From positions 434,001 through 498,000 of the forward strand of contig NZ_BCQT01000002.1 in assembly GCF_001552215.1 (NCBI RefSeq): a stretch of 64,000 nt of DNA, given 5' to 3'. Position numbers and translations under genes: made by a program. Origin of the DNA: Actinomadura macra NBRC 14102. Lineage in GTDB: Bacteria; Actinomycetota; Actinomycetes; Streptosporangiales; Streptosporangiaceae. Positions 34,761-44,604 of this stretch are shown here, piece by piece (position 1 is the first letter of the stretch; every line of letters starts with the position of its first letter). The notes under the pieces are model-generated. The model searched no databases and was not told the origin of the DNA. It was given only the letters and a program-made list of their open reading frames with translations.

Positions 34761-35408
34761 TCAGGCGTCGTTCTTCAGGAGGTCGTCGAGGAGCGCGTCG
34801 TAGTCGTCCTCGGCGCGGCCCAGGTCGATGCGGGCGCGGTAGCGCAGGCGGAGGAGCGCCTCAAGGCTGTCCTCGGCGAGCGCGACGTCGTCGAGGCCGG
34901 GCGTGAGCGACTCGGCGACGGGCGCGGGCGCCGCGTCGGGGCCGCCGACGCCGGTGCCGACCACGCGGTCGCGTAGCGCGAGGACGACGTCCGCGCCGCT
35001 GGTGGCCCACTCGTGGGCGCCGGACGCGTCGCCCTGGGCGTAGAGGACCTCGGCGACGGCGCGATAGACCTCGGGGTCGCGGGGCTTGTCGGCGCGGATC
35101 TCCTCGACGAGCGTGCGCGCCTCGTCGCCCCGGCCCAGCTCGAAGAGAGCGTCGGCCAGGTAGGCGCGCGGGTCGCCGTAGACCTCGCCGCCGTCGTCCA
35201 GCGCCCGCCGGTACAGCTCGGCGGCCCTGGCATGGTCGCCGGCGTGCTGCCATTGCTCGCCCGCGCGCAGCAGCACGTTGGCGCGCGAGACCCCGCCCGA
35301 CACCGCCTCGGCGAGCTCGGACAGGCGCCGGGCCGCCGAGATGTGATCGCCGGTGCGCAGGGTGTCGAACTCCAGATCGTCGAGATCGTCTTCCGTCACA
35401 TGCGTCAC
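34761..35408 (-). CDS. Tetratricopeptide-repeat protein
   Basis: 215 residues, soluble, acidic. TPR-like helix pairs are seen in HISAARRLSELAEAV, DHARAAELYRRALDD, ADALFELGRGDEARTLV and PEVYRAVAEVLYAQGD. TPR arrays bind protein partners. The partner is unknown. GTG start, with another in-frame GTG three codons later. It converges with the hydrolase gene. Confidence 0.75.
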   Translation of the reverse strand: MTHVTEDDLDDLEFDTLRTGDHISAARRLSELAEAVSGGVSRANVLLRAGEQWQHAGDHARAAELYRRALDDGGEVYGDPRAYLADALFELGRGDEARTLVEEIRADKPRDPEVYRAVAEVLYAQGDASGAHEWATSGADVVLALRDRVVGTGVGGPDAAPAPVAESLTPGLDDVALAEDSLEALLRLRYRARIDLGRAEDDYDALLDDLLKNDA

Positions 35409-35498
35409 GCTTCAACGCTACCCGTCGTCCGGCGACCGAAGCGGGCGAATCGATGATGATCGTGAATTACCTACGCGAATGCGTCCGGTGGATGTCGT

Positions 35499-36863
35499 TC
35501 ACCTGCGGGAACGTTCTAGGGCATCCCAGAACCCACGCCGCAGAGCGTGCCGTACCTCGTCGTGCAGCAGGAAGTCGATGGGCAGCGAGGAGCCCTGGAG
35601 CAGGCGCGCCTCAAGATCGGACGGCATGCGCGGCTTGCGGGCGAGGACGGCCTCCAGCCACAGCGCCGGCGCGTCCCGGGCGACGGACTCACCGAAGTCC
35701 TGCCCCTCCTGGTGCGCCGCCTTGACCGCGTCCGCGAGGGTGGGGGCGCTCTGCTGGGCCGGGGCGGGTGCGATCTGCTGCGGGCCGGTGTAGGGGCCGT
35801 GCGGCTGCCCGGTGGGCTGCTGCGCCGGCTGCTGCATCTGCTGCTGCACCGGCTGCGACTGGTTGGACGGCAGCGGCTGCGGCAAGGACTGCGGCAAGGA
35901 CTGCGGCGGTGGCTGTGAGGACGGTGACGGGGCCGGCGAGTTGTACTGCGAACCGGTCGCCGGCAACTGTGGCGGCGCCTGCGTGGAGGACGGGCCGTAC
36001 GTGGGTGCTGCCTGGAGCGGAGCGGGAGGCTGCACGGCACCATTGCCGAAGGAGCCGAACCCGGCAGAGCCGCCGGGCCTGGTCGCCCCTCCGGGCCCGT
36101 TGGAGCTGGGAAGCGGAAGGGGACCGGTGGCCATCGACGTGTTCGACGTCATCGCCGGCCCCAGATCGCGGACGGACGGCGCGGACGGCACCGGCTGCCC
36201 CCCGAGCGGCGACGACGGCGGCGGCCCGTTCTGCGGGGTCGACTGCAGCGACCCGAGCGAGCTGCTGCTGCCGTTGCTGTGCCCATTGGACAGCGGACTC
36301 GTCCCGAGCGAGGACGACCCGTCCACGCCGGCGAGCAGGTTGACGTAGGGCCGCAGGTGCCCGGAGCCGATCTCGATGAGGTCGTCGCACTCCTGCCGCA
36401 GCACCCGGGAGATCGTCCAGTTGCCGTCCACGGCCACGTGCACGATGGTGACGCGGACGCCGAGGTCCTGGGCGTCGGCGACGACCCGCGCGATGTCCTC
36501 GTCGCCGCTGACGACGACCGCGTCGGCGAGCGCCTCGTTGCGGGCGAGCGTCATCAGGTCGCGGTGGATCTCGGTGTCCACGCCCTCGCGCCGGCCGGGC
36601 CGGATCCGGCCGAGCCGCAGCTTCAGCCCGGGCAGGTCGGCGAGCGCCTCATGCTCGGCGGAGCGCCTGGCCTCGATGGTGGCCTCGTACCAGTAGCAGC
36701 GCAGCAGCGGGATGCCGGTGCGCTCCCTCGCGAGGTTGCTCAGCAGTTGCAGGAGGCCGCCGAAATCCCACGAGACCGTCTCGCGATGGCGGGTTCCGTG
36801 CACCGCCATCGCGCCATCGGCCAGCAGGTAGCCGGCGTCTACGAACAGCGCGCAGCGATCCAT
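35499..36863 (-). CDS. NYN-domain (PIN-like) protein with long disordered linker
   Basis: 454 residues in three parts. Residues 1-165 are a NYN/PIN-like nuclease domain with acid residues D9 (ALFVDAGYLL), D96 (GVDTEIHRD) and D121, D123 (VVSGDEDIARV). Residues about 180-390 are low-complexity, rich in Pro, Gln, Ser and Gly. Residues about 395-454 form a conserved helical end (SVARDAPALWLEAVLARKPR). NYN proteins are taken to cleave RNA. The substrate is unknown. Its promoter should lie in the 520-base gap upstream. Confidence 0.85.
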   Translation of the reverse strand: MDRCALFVDAGYLLADGAMAVHGTRHRETVSWDFGGLLQLLSNLARERTGIPLLRCYWYEATIEARRSAEHEALADLPGLKLRLGRIRPGRREGVDTEIHRDLMTLARNEALADAVVVSGDEDIARVVADAQDLGVRVTIVHVAVDGNWTISRVLRQECDDLIEIGSGHLRPYVNLLAGVDGSSSLGTSPLSNGHSNGSSSSLGSLQSTPQNGPPPSSPLGGQPVPSAPSVRDLGPAMTSNTSMATGPLPLPSSNGPGGATRPGGSAGFGSFGNGAVQPPAPLQAAPTYGPSSTQAPPQLPATGSQYNSPAPSPSSQPPPQSLPQSLPQPLPSNQSQPVQQQMQQPAQQPTGQPHGPYTGPQQIAPAPAQQSAPTLADAVKAAHQEGQDFGESVARDAPALWLEAVLARKPRMPSDLEARLLQGSSLPIDFLLHDEVRHALRRGFWDALERSRR

Positions 36864-37385
36864 GCGACACCGCCCTTCCTCAACACGGGGCCGTCAGGCT
36901 GGCGGGAGTGACCATCGTGCGGCGGCCTGCCTTCCTGCGCTCGGGGATGCGGGCCGGCGTAGTGACCTCGGGGCCGCTTATAGCGTAGTGAAGCCCATAA
37001 GCCCCGTAGGCCAATACGGTGATTCGCCACTCTTTCATGACGCCGCGCCGGTTCGCGACTCCCCGGTAACTACGAATCGGGAGCCGCGGCGGACGCTACC
37101 AGCCGTTCCGGCTCGTCCTGAGGGAACCCCATGATCTTTACGGGAAGCAGCAGGTCGAAGGTTCACTTGAGGTGCACGCTACCCGCCCTTAAGGCGCCCA
37201 TGGCGGCAGTGTTTCAGAGTCCCGGCCCACGGTGCTCGCCTGGCGGCTCGCACCGTGACCGTGCCCGGGCGAGTGTGACATCGCTTCGCGATCTTCCCGG
37301 TGAGGCTCGCCGCCGGCGTCGCCGCACCGGTCAGGTAGCGCGCTCGCGCCGCGGCTTGGGCCACTTCGAGACAGACCCTGGCCAG
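36864..37385. other. Intergenic gap with hairpins, no gene called
   Basis: The NYN gene's promoter region. It holds CACGGTGC/GCACCGTG arms at 37228-37257 and a small ATCGC/GCGAT hairpin near 37275. A 61-codon basic frame on the minus strand (37179-37364) lacks a ribosome site. I see no supported gene. Confidence 0.4.
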
Positions 37386-37652
37386 CTAGGAGCCGTCCTC
37401 ATCCTCATCGCCGGCGTTCCGCTCGCCGCCCTCCCGGACGGGCGGTGCGGCGCTGGCGGCACTGACCTGGTTGAGCAGGCCGGTGACCCCGCACAGGGCG
37501 GTGACGGCGTCGCGCAGCGCCTGAGCCGGTGACCGGAAGCACAGGAAACTCACGGTGCCGGCGATGGCCCCGGCGAGGCAGGCGGTTATCAGGATCACCA
37601 CCGCGCGAACATCGGGGAATCTGGCCGGAACCGGGCGATTTTCGGAGCCCAC
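37386..37652 (-). CDS. Small membrane protein of unknown function
   Basis: 88 residues. A hydrophobic helix (RAVVILITACLAGAIAGTVS) is followed by a second weaker one and an acidic tail. A GTG start with AGAGGAAG eight bases upstream. It is divergent from the helix-turn-helix repeat protein and could be its target. Not recognised. Confidence 0.55.
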   Translation of the reverse strand: MGSENRPVPARFPDVRAVVILITACLAGAIAGTVSFLCFRSPAQALRDAVTALCGVTGLLNQVSAASAAPPVREGGERNAGDEDEDGS

Positions 37653-37823
37653 GTCGTCTTCCTCTCTGGCCCCGATGCGCGTGCGGCGCCGGGGTGCGGT
37701 TCCAGAAAGCCAGCCCCGCATTGGGTTGCACCACGCCGCAACGACGGTTCGTCGGGGGTTGCACCGAATGGCAACACCCGGACATGGACAACGACACTGT
37801 GCTCGCGCCTTCGGACACCGAAG

Positions 37824-39695
37824 ATGAGCGCCATGACAGATCTCGTCCCCGGAACTTCAGCCGCCCTTAAGAAACTGGACCCCACCCTCTCCCCGCAGGT
37901 GCGGGCCTGGGCAGGGGAGCTACGCGAGGTCTGGCGGATCGCGGGGATGTCGATCAACCGTTTCGCGGCCCTGTACCCCGTCGACAAGGGCACGTTGTCG
38001 CGCTACCTGAACGGCAAGCGCGTGCCCCGCGACCACTGGTTCCTGGACAAGCTGCTGATCGTCTTGGCCGAGCAGGGCAAAGAGGTCTCCCAGGAGGTTC
38101 GCGAGCATCTGGCCCGGCTCCAACTGGAGGCGCTTGAAGTCGCCCACCCGCAGGAATACCGGGTGCGGCTGATCAGCGACGAACTGGAAGTGGCGGACGT
38201 GGGCCGCCGCGAGGCCGAACGCTACGCCCGCTCATTGGAGGAGCAACTCGCCGACCGGATCCGCCGGTTCGAGGAGCTCAACGACCAGCACTGCCGGTTA
38301 CGGGCCGCCCATGACGCCGACCGCGCGGCCATGCGCGCCGAGAGGGAGCGCCTGGAACGGGAGATCGCAGATCTCACCAGCTCGCTGGAGCACGCCCGCC
38401 ATCGCACCGCACAGGCCGAGCAACGCTGCCAGTCCCTCGAAGACCTCCTCGACCGGCTGGAGTCCTCGTCGCCGAGTGCCCCGGGCGGCGCCATTCGCGA
38501 CATCCCTCTCACCGATGCGGGCGCCGTGGCGCGGCTCCTGGACACCTTTCGCGAGATGGGGGCCGAAGAGCAGGCCGTGGCACTCGCCGAAAGGGCGGCC
38601 GGCGGTTGTCCGTTCACCGACAGCACCGGTGCGAGGCTGCTCCTGGATGCCTTGCGGAAGTTGGGGGCCGACCTGCTGGCCACGGAGTTCGCCGAACGGG
38701 TCGCGGCCCAAGCCCCATTCGCACTGCCGGCCGCCGTAGCGGAGCATCTGCGGGATCTACGTGAGATGGGGGCCGAAACGCAGGCTGCGACACTCGCGGC
38801 ACTGGCCGCCGAGCAATGCCCATGCACCGATGCGGCCGCCGCTGGGGAGTTGTTGAGCACTCTGCGGAAGATGGGGGCGCGAGCGCAGATCGGTGTGTAC
38901 GCCGCACGGATCGCCTCCGAAGCTTCGTCCGCCGACCCGGGGAACGTGGCACTGGTGTTGCGCGGCTTGCGGGCGGCAGGAGCCGATCGGCAAGCCGCAG
39001 CCTTCGCGGAGCGGGTCGCCGACACTGCCCCGTGCGCAGTTGCGGGCAGCGTAGGAGGGCTGCTGGACGTCCTGGCGAAGGCAGGGGCTACCACGCAGAC
39101 GCTGAGACTGGCCGAGCGCGCGGTCTTGCAGTTCCCCCTCACAGATCCGCTGGAGGTGAAGAGGCTTCTGATCGTGCTGCAGGATAGAGGCGGGCAGGCG
39201 CAGGCAGTGAAGCTGACCACACGAGCCGCGCTCGAGGCCTCCATCAATCGGAACGGCATGGGATCGCTGATCCAGGCCCTGGAGGCACCGGAGGCCAACG
39301 CGTTCCTTGACTGGATCTCCACCGACTGCCCGGTCAGCGAGCTGAACACGGTGGGACGGCTGCTGGACACACTGCAGTGGATCGAGGCTGAGGCGCCGGC
39401 TGCGGCGCTCGCCGAGCGGGCCGCCCTGTCCTGCCCGGTCCGCGACCCGGCCGAGGTCGCGGGACTGCTGGACGCGATGCGCCGGATCGGTGCGGACGCG
39501 CAGGCCGCCCGGCTCGCTGAGCGAGTCGCAGCCGATTGCCGTGTCACCAATTCGTACGCCGTGCGGCGACTCCTGGACGCGTTGCGGCGGATGGGCGCGA
39601 ACCCGCAGGCCGCTCTGTTGGAAGGGCGGTGCGGCAGCCCAGGGGTTCGCGCCGTTCGCCGCCATGACGCCGACGGTCGGACGGTCAGTCGGTGA
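37824..39695 (+). CDS. Helix-turn-helix protein with coiled coil and eleven tandem helical repeats
   Basis: 623 residues. An N-terminal helix-turn-helix (residues about 25-75, INRFAALYPVDKGTLSRYLN) leads to a coiled coil (about 110-215). From about 225 to the end come about eleven units near 35 residues long. The pattern is a short P-D turn, then LLDALRRMGA, then QAAxLAERVAA and a closing C-P or A-P. Such arrays are known in actinomycetes as DNA-binding proteins with TPR-like repeats, and their role is unclear. The eighth unit is shorter. The last residues (GRCGSPGVRAVRRHD) do not look like the usual end; the next frame reads closer, so a frameshift near 39630 is possible. It overlaps the phosphatase gene end by 11 bases. 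Confidence 0.75.
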   Translation: MSAMTDLVPGTSAALKKLDPTLSPQVRAWAGELREVWRIAGMSINRFAALYPVDKGTLSRYLNGKRVPRDHWFLDKLLIVLAEQGKEVSQEVREHLARLQLEALEVAHPQEYRVRLISDELEVADVGRREAERYARSLEEQLADRIRRFEELNDQHCRLRAAHDADRAAMRAERERLEREIADLTSSLEHARHRTAQAEQRCQSLEDLLDRLESSSPSAPGGAIRDIPLTDAGAVARLLDTFREMGAEEQAVALAERAAGGCPFTDSTGARLLLDALRKLGADLLATEFAERVAAQAPFALPAAVAEHLRDLREMGAETQAATLAALAAEQCPCTDAAAAGELLSTLRKMGARAQIGVYAARIASEASSADPGNVALVLRGLRAAGADRQAAAFAERVADTAPCAVAGSVGGLLDVLAKAGATTQTLRLAERAVLQFPLTDPLEVKRLLIVLQDRGGQAQAVKLTTRAALEASINRNGMGSLIQALEAPEANAFLDWISTDCPVSELNTVGRLLDTLQWIEAEAPAAALAERAALSCPVRDPAEVAGLLDAMRRIGADAQAARLAERVAADCRVTNSYAVRRLLDALRRMGANPQAALLEGRCGSPGVRAVRRHDADGRTVSR

Positions 39696-41298
39696 TGGTG
39701 GCGCGGCCCATTTCGGTGAGGGTCTTCTCGTTCTGCGGGCTCTCCCAGCGGACCTTGCATTCGCGGCCTGACAGTTCGACGGTCGCGATGGCGTTGTCGA
39801 ACCAGGGGCCGTCCGTCATCCGCCAGCGCAGGGGCGGCGGGGGGACCTTCGACAGTTTCGCCAGGGCGCGGAAGGGGGCGGACGTCACGCGTGCGCACGC
39901 GATCCGGTTCGCCCAGCGGAACTTTCCGATGAGGGGGTTCCGCAGGGGCGAGCAGACGATCTGGGTGATCTTCGACTGGGTGTCGGGGGCGATGACCCGT
40001 GACAGGTAGGAGTAGTGGATGTCGCCGGACAGGAAGGAGATGCTGGCCGGCGCGGGTCCGCGGTCGCCGCGTCCGACCGCGATGACGTCGCCCGCGACCT
40101 CGCGGAACGAGCGCTCGAACGCGGCCCAGTGCTCCAGGTCGGCGGCCTGCCGGATCTTCTCGCCGAGCCCGGCGCCGCGCTTGCCCCACGCGCCGCCCGC
40201 GACGGCCTCGTTCCACGACTCGGCGTGGTGGATCGCACGCGGCAGCAGGTAGGGCAGGGAACTGGCGATGAGGAGGTGGTCCATGCCGCCGCGGCACTGC
40301 TGGTCCAGCCAGCGGAACTCCTCGTCGTCGAGCATGCCGCGCCGGTCGGCGGTGAGCAGCCGGGAGCAGCGGCTGTCCACGACGATCAACCGGGTGCCGC
40401 CCCAGTCGTGCGCGTAGCTCCAGCGGGTGGTCGCGGGTTCCTTGTCGGCCTGCTCGGCGAACTCGTCCAGGATGGGACCGACGTCGCCGGACGCGGCGCG
40501 CACCGCCTTGTGGACGGGGTCGGACGCGCGGTCCCGCGGCGACATGTTCCCGAGGTGCTGGTAGATCCAGTAGGAGCCGATGCCGCCGGTGATGCGGGCC
40601 CTCCACCAGGGCCGCGACCACATGTCCTGCCGCCAGGCGTAGGAGGTGTTCCAGTCGTCGCGGATGTCGTGGTCATCGAAGATCGTGAAGGTGGGGATGG
40701 TGGACAGCAGCCACCGCACGGCCGGGTCGCGCCAGGCCAGCTTGTAGAGCTGGGTGTAGTCCTCGAAGTCGGCGGCCTCGTCCACGGGCGGCTCGTCGGC
40801 GTCACGGCGGCCGCGGATGAACGTGCGCATCTCCTCGCTCAACTCGTCGGCGTAGACCTGGTCGCCGACCATGAGCAGGATGTCGGGCCACACCTCGGCG
40901 GCGCCGCTGCGGAGGCGGTGGGCGAACGCGGCGAGCGCGTCGTGGCCGAACTCCTCCGTCGTGCCGGGCGAGCGGCGGCACGACCCGAAGGAGATCCGCA
41001 GGGTGCCGCCGGGGTCCAGGGTCCTGATCTGGCTGGCGGGGAAGCCGTCGGGGGCTTCGGGCCAGACCTTCTCGCCGTCCAGGACGACCTCGTAGGGGAT
41101 TCGCGCGCCGGCGTCGAGCCCGTCGATCTCGACGAGCCCGTAGTGGTGGCCGTGCGCGGTGAACGTGCGGGCGCCCGCGTCCAGCCCATGCTCGGCGTTG
41201 ACGACGCGGACCTCGCACGGCTGGTCGGTCTCGACCCAGATCGTCGCGGTGTGCGCGCTCACATGCCGGAGGTGGGGCCCGAGTACCAAAGCGGTCAT
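39685..41298 (-). CDS. PhoD-like metallophosphatase
   Basis: 537 residues. The N-terminal domain is a fibronectin-like part (HVSAHTATIWVETDQ). The metallophosphatase core has RISFGSCRR, MVGDQVYADELS, FDDHDIRDDWN and FLSGDIHYSY, which bring the metal ligands. The family hydrolyses phosphate mono- and diesters. PhoD is normally exported by Tat; no signal peptide is seen here, so this member is probably cytoplasmic or differs in start. The ATG gives MTALVLGPHLRHV. Confidence 0.85.
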   Translation of the reverse strand: MTALVLGPHLRHVSAHTATIWVETDQPCEVRVVNAEHGLDAGARTFTAHGHHYGLVEIDGLDAGARIPYEVVLDGEKVWPEAPDGFPASQIRTLDPGGTLRISFGSCRRSPGTTEEFGHDALAAFAHRLRSGAAEVWPDILLMVGDQVYADELSEEMRTFIRGRRDADEPPVDEAADFEDYTQLYKLAWRDPAVRWLLSTIPTFTIFDDHDIRDDWNTSYAWRQDMWSRPWWRARITGGIGSYWIYQHLGNMSPRDRASDPVHKAVRAASGDVGPILDEFAEQADKEPATTRWSYAHDWGGTRLIVVDSRCSRLLTADRRGMLDDEEFRWLDQQCRGGMDHLLIASSLPYLLPRAIHHAESWNEAVAGGAWGKRGAGLGEKIRQAADLEHWAAFERSFREVAGDVIAVGRGDRGPAPASISFLSGDIHYSYLSRVIAPDTQSKITQIVCSPLRNPLIGKFRWANRIACARVTSAPFRALAKLSKVPPPPLRWRMTDGPWFDNAIATVELSGRECKVRWESPQNEKTLTEMGRATITD

Positions 41299-41639
41299 AG
41301 AACGTCTCTCTAGCGGACGGGAGGGCGCCGCGTCCACTGAAGAGACGATCTACAAGGTGAACAGCACCCCGGGAACGTGCCTCACGGGAGCCGGATGACC
41401 TTCTCGCGCATGACGGGCGACGGTCGTCGTGGAGGCAGGAGAACACAGCGGAGCCCGCGCCCAGGCACGCATGGCGGTCGAGCACGGACGCCCGTCATAA
41501 TGACCGACCTGGTGGTCAGGAAGAACCTCTGGGCTCAGGCCCTGGTCGACCGACCAGGCGTTCATGTCGCGGAGAGCCTGCGTGAGGTACTGGAAGTTGT
41601 CGACAGCCTGATAAGCGGAGAGTCCCTCGTAGAGGCTGA
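41299..41639. other. Intergenic gap beside the regulator remnant
   Basis: No intact gene. Short minus-strand stretches such as AVDNFQYLTQALRDMNAW look protein-like but have no start or end of a known family. It lies next to the truncated regulator, so more decayed sequence is likely. Confidence 0.35.
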
Positions 41640-42206
41640 TCTACGGCGGCCGCGAACACCCTCGCCGATCACCACCGCCGCGCGATGCGTCTCGCCGCCC
41701 GGCAGTCCGACAGGGTCGCCGAGCATTTCGCCGAAGTCGGCCTGGCCCTCGCCGCCCGCCGTCGCGGCGACCTGGACGACGCGGAGGCGCACCTCGCCCC
41801 GTGGCTGCCCTGGGTGCGGACGGTGCACGGCGAGCCCGGCCTGGCGCTCGACCTGGCCGAACTCGGGTTCATCGCCGAACTCCGCGGCGACCCGTCCACC
41901 GCACTCGCCAGGCACCGCGACGGCCTCGAATCCGCCCGTAAGATCGGCGACCCGCGCGCCGTCGCGGTCGCCTTCGAGGGCATCGCGGGCGTCCGCGCCC
42001 TGGACGGAGACCCCGCAGCGGCGGCCCGCCTGCTCGGCTCGGCCGCCGCGCTCCGCACGTCCGTCGATGCCCCGCTGCCCCCTGCCGAACGCACCGACGT
42101 TGACCGAATCACCGCATCAGCCCGCGCGGCCTTGGGCGCGACCCGTTTCGAGTCCGAGTTCGACCAGGGCCAGCGAACCCCACCCGATCAGGTCGATTCC
42201 GCCTGA
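41640..42206 (+). pseudogene. 5'-truncated remnant of an AfsR/BTAD-type regulator
   Basis: 189 codons open after a TGA. They read as the C-terminal TPR half of an AfsR/SARP-type transcriptional activator: [15 protein letters not shown], then [18 protein letters not shown] and [18 protein letters not shown]. The N-terminal DNA-binding and ATPase parts are absent, and no start with a ribosome site exists. It ends in TGA and overlaps the end of the epimerase gene by 19 bases. It could still be a short protein from ATG 41685, but truncation is likelier. Confidence 0.6.
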
Positions 42207-43183
42207 CTCAGGAACTCGGCCTCCTTCTCCGGGCTCAACCCCACTCCTGGACGGTCGGGACGCAGCGGAGCCTGCCCGCCGATCCGGTGGAGCCACGCCC
42301 ACGTGTCGGCGACCGTCTCCTCTACAGGACGGCAGCGAAGCCCGGTGTTCAGGGCCTTCGTCACGTCCCCCCGGTGCAGCGAGTCGTAGGTCTCGCCGGG
42401 CGGAAGCCAGAGCGGGAGATCCATCCAGGGTTCGATTCCCGCGGCGAGAAGGGGCGCCGGATCACTCCAGACCAGTTCCGCGTCCGAGCCGGTCACCCGG
42501 ACGCAGGTCTCCAGAAGCTCGCCCGTCGTCGTGAAGCCGGGCGGGCTGACGAGGTTGTACGGGCCGCCAAGGCCGTTCTCGATGGCGTCCAGCGTCCACA
42601 CCGCGAGGTCACGGACATCGATGTACTGCAACCCGAGGTCACGTGGGCCGGGAGCAAGCACCCGTCCGCCGCGCGCCATCCGCGTAAGCCACCAGGGCAG
42701 CCGCCCGATGTTCTCGTACGGGCCGATGATGAGCCCCGCCCGTACGAGCAGCGCCCGATCCCCGAACGCGTCGATCGCGGCGAGCTCACCACCCCGCTTG
42801 GCCTCGGCGTACTCGACGTCGCCGTCATCGGGGGAGCCGTCCACCACGGGCGCCCCCTCGTCGAGCCCGGGCGGTGTCGGGAACCTGTAGACGGAACGGC
42901 TGGAGATGTAGACGTAGCGTCCGACACGTCGGGAGAGCATCCGCGCGGCGTCGCGCACTGCGGACGGTGCACCCGACCACGTGTCGACGACCGCGTCCCA
43001 CTCCCCTTCGGCGAGCGCCTTGAGCCCGTCGTCCTCCGTCCGGTCGCCGTGCAACGAACCCACACCCTCTGGCGGTTCGTGACGCCCCCGGTGGAAAGCC
43101 GTCACCTCCCAGCCACGCGCAAGAGCGTCATCGGTGATGGCGCGCCCCACGAATTCGGTCCCGCCCAGCATCAGAAGCCTCAT
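42188..43183 (-). CDS. NAD-dependent epimerase/dehydratase (SDR)
   Basis: 331 residues. An extended SDR with the Rossmann motif [24 protein letters not shown] as the serine region, and YAEAKRGGE as the YxxxK. The substrate is probably a nucleotide sugar or reductase-type compound; unknown. The ATG gives MRLLMLGG. It is convergent with the truncated regulator. Confidence 0.82.
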   Translation of the reverse strand: MRLLMLGGTEFVGRAITDDALARGWEVTAFHRGRHEPPEGVGSLHGDRTEDDGLKALAEGEWDAVVDTWSGAPSAVRDAARMLSRRVGRYVYISSRSVYRFPTPPGLDEGAPVVDGSPDDGDVEYAEAKRGGELAAIDAFGDRALLVRAGLIIGPYENIGRLPWWLTRMARGGRVLAPGPRDLGLQYIDVRDLAVWTLDAIENGLGGPYNLVSPPGFTTTGELLETCVRVTGSDAELVWSDPAPLLAAGIEPWMDLPLWLPPGETYDSLHRGDVTKALNTGLRCRPVEETVADTWAWLHRIGGQAPLRPDRPGVGLSPEKEAEFLSQAEST

Positions 43184-43354
43184 GCCTGAAACTCTGCCAA
43201 ACGTACGTACTGTACGGAACACCTGCACGCTGACAGCGGAACCCCCAGCGCCTCCCTGACTCGACGACGGAAAAGGGTTCCCGCGCCATGCGCGGGAACC
43301 CGTCCGGAGCCCGGTCACGATCCCGGTGCCCCCGCTCGTGTCACCTGTAGGTGT

Positions 43355-44017
43355 TTACGACCAGCGCAGGGAGCTGGTCAGGTCGTTCATGGCGTTGCCG
43401 ATGTAGTTGCGGGTCGACTGGTAGCCGGTGCTGGTGCCTCCAAAAGTCGTGTGCTCGAAGTGGCTCACCCAGCAGCCGGAGTAGGTCCTGTAGGAGGAGA
43501 TCAGGTCGCCCCAGCCGATGGCGTGCAGGTTGGGGTACTCATAGTCGACGTCGGAGGTGGGCCCGGTGCATGCATGGTCGGTGGAGAAGGCGACGCTCTG
43601 GCCGCCGAAGTTGCCGTCCACGAACTCGATGGAGGTGACGTATTGGCCGTCGCGCCTGCCGGCGTCCTCGATGGCGGCGTTGAACCGCGGGTCCCGTAGG
43701 GCGTCGCCCGGTTTGCCGGGTGCGTTGGTGATCCGGCCACCGGTCGCGTCGGCGATCGCCTCCGCGAAGCTGCCGTGACAGGTCATGGCGTTGTCGTGGG
43801 ACAGATCGACCACGCAGTGCCGGCCCGCTGGTGCCTTTGGTGCCGAGCCGGTCGACGGTTGGCCGGCCCCTCCCGGCGTCGGGGCGATCTGGACGTCGCC
43901 CAGGGCCGGCTGGGATCCCGGACGAACTGACGGGGCCGCCGAAGCATTCGAGGCGATGCAGAGACCGCCGAGCATGGTGAGGGCAGGAAGCAGCATCTTC
44001 ATCATTGATCTGCGCAT
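43355..44017 (-). CDS. Secreted beta/gamma-crystallin-like protein
   Basis: 220 residues. A signal peptide (MKMLLPALTMLGGLCIASNA ending ASA) is followed by a Pro/Gly linker. The end has two Greek-key-like segments, EFVDGNFGGQSVAF and FEHTTFGGTSTGY, with NDLTSSLRWS last. Such proteins are often Ca2+-binding or inhibitor-like (family I36) and are secreted. Five cysteines outside the signal could form disulfides. The ATG follows GGAGAG. Role unknown. Confidence 0.65.
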   Translation of the reverse strand: MRRSMMKMLLPALTMLGGLCIASNASAAPSVRPGSQPALGDVQIAPTPGGAGQPSTGSAPKAPAGRHCVVDLSHDNAMTCHGSFAEAIADATGGRITNAPGKPGDALRDPRFNAAIEDAGRRDGQYVTSIEFVDGNFGGQSVAFSTDHACTGPTSDVDYEYPNLHAIGWGDLISSYRTYSGCWVSHFEHTTFGGTSTGYQSTRNYIGNAMNDLTSSLRWS

Positions 44018-44604
44018 TGTGCTCTCCGATTCGATTCTGAGGTGAGGTTCTGGATTGCGAGCGGAGTCCTCGTCCGGGCGCGACTGGGAGCGACTGGTAC
44101 CGGGGCGGTGGCATGGGCGTCGCGCTCGTGGTCTCGGCGATGTCTGATTCAGTCGCCGGTGGTTGCCAGGGCGGGTCGGAAGCTGGTGTTGGCGCCCGGT
44201 ATCGACTGGGGAGGGGTCCAGGTGACGCCGCTGCGACGGCTGAAGAGGATGCGCTGGTCGCCGTCCACTCCCTTCCAGGTCATGTAGACCAAGTCGCCGC
44301 GCATAGTCAGAGCCGGGCCGGTACTGGTGTCGGCCCTGGGGACGGGTTGTGGGGCCCGGGCCGACCGCGGGCACGGGTGACGAGGGGGCGATACCGCTAC
44401 AAGTGATTCGCTACGATCAGATCGGTACAGTTGCTGCGGTCAACACTGACGGTAGTTCTATACTCACAGAACGACAAGAGATCGCCTTGAAGTGCGAGGA
44501 TGCTGTCACCGATCGGCTACCTGGAGCGTCAACCGCGGCGAAGAGCACCGCCCGAACGCGCGGCGAGTGGGTCTCCGCGATCGAGAACACGGACAGGACG
44601 GCCG
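44018..44604. other. Gap with a decayed gene, otherwise non-coding
   Basis: It holds the promoter of the crystallin-like gene and a sialidase-like remnant listed separately. The part 44396-44500 is AT-richer and should hold the TetR promoter. Confidence 0.4.
44149..44330 (-). pseudogene. Remnant of a BNR/sialidase-like secreted repeat protein
   Basis: Reading the minus strand to a TGA gives TSTGPALTMRGDLVYMTWKG, then VDGDQRILFSRRSGVTWTPP and GANTSFRPALATTGD. This is the unit of actinomycete secreted BNR-like beta-propeller proteins, where 'GPALAxxxxxLYMAWKG.DGDxxI' repeats. Only about one and a half units survive, and the upstream frame is not protein-like. Confidence 0.45.

Noticed and set aside
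37179..37364. 61-codon basic frame upstream of the NYN gene
   Set aside because: No ribosome site; basic composition alone is weak evidence.
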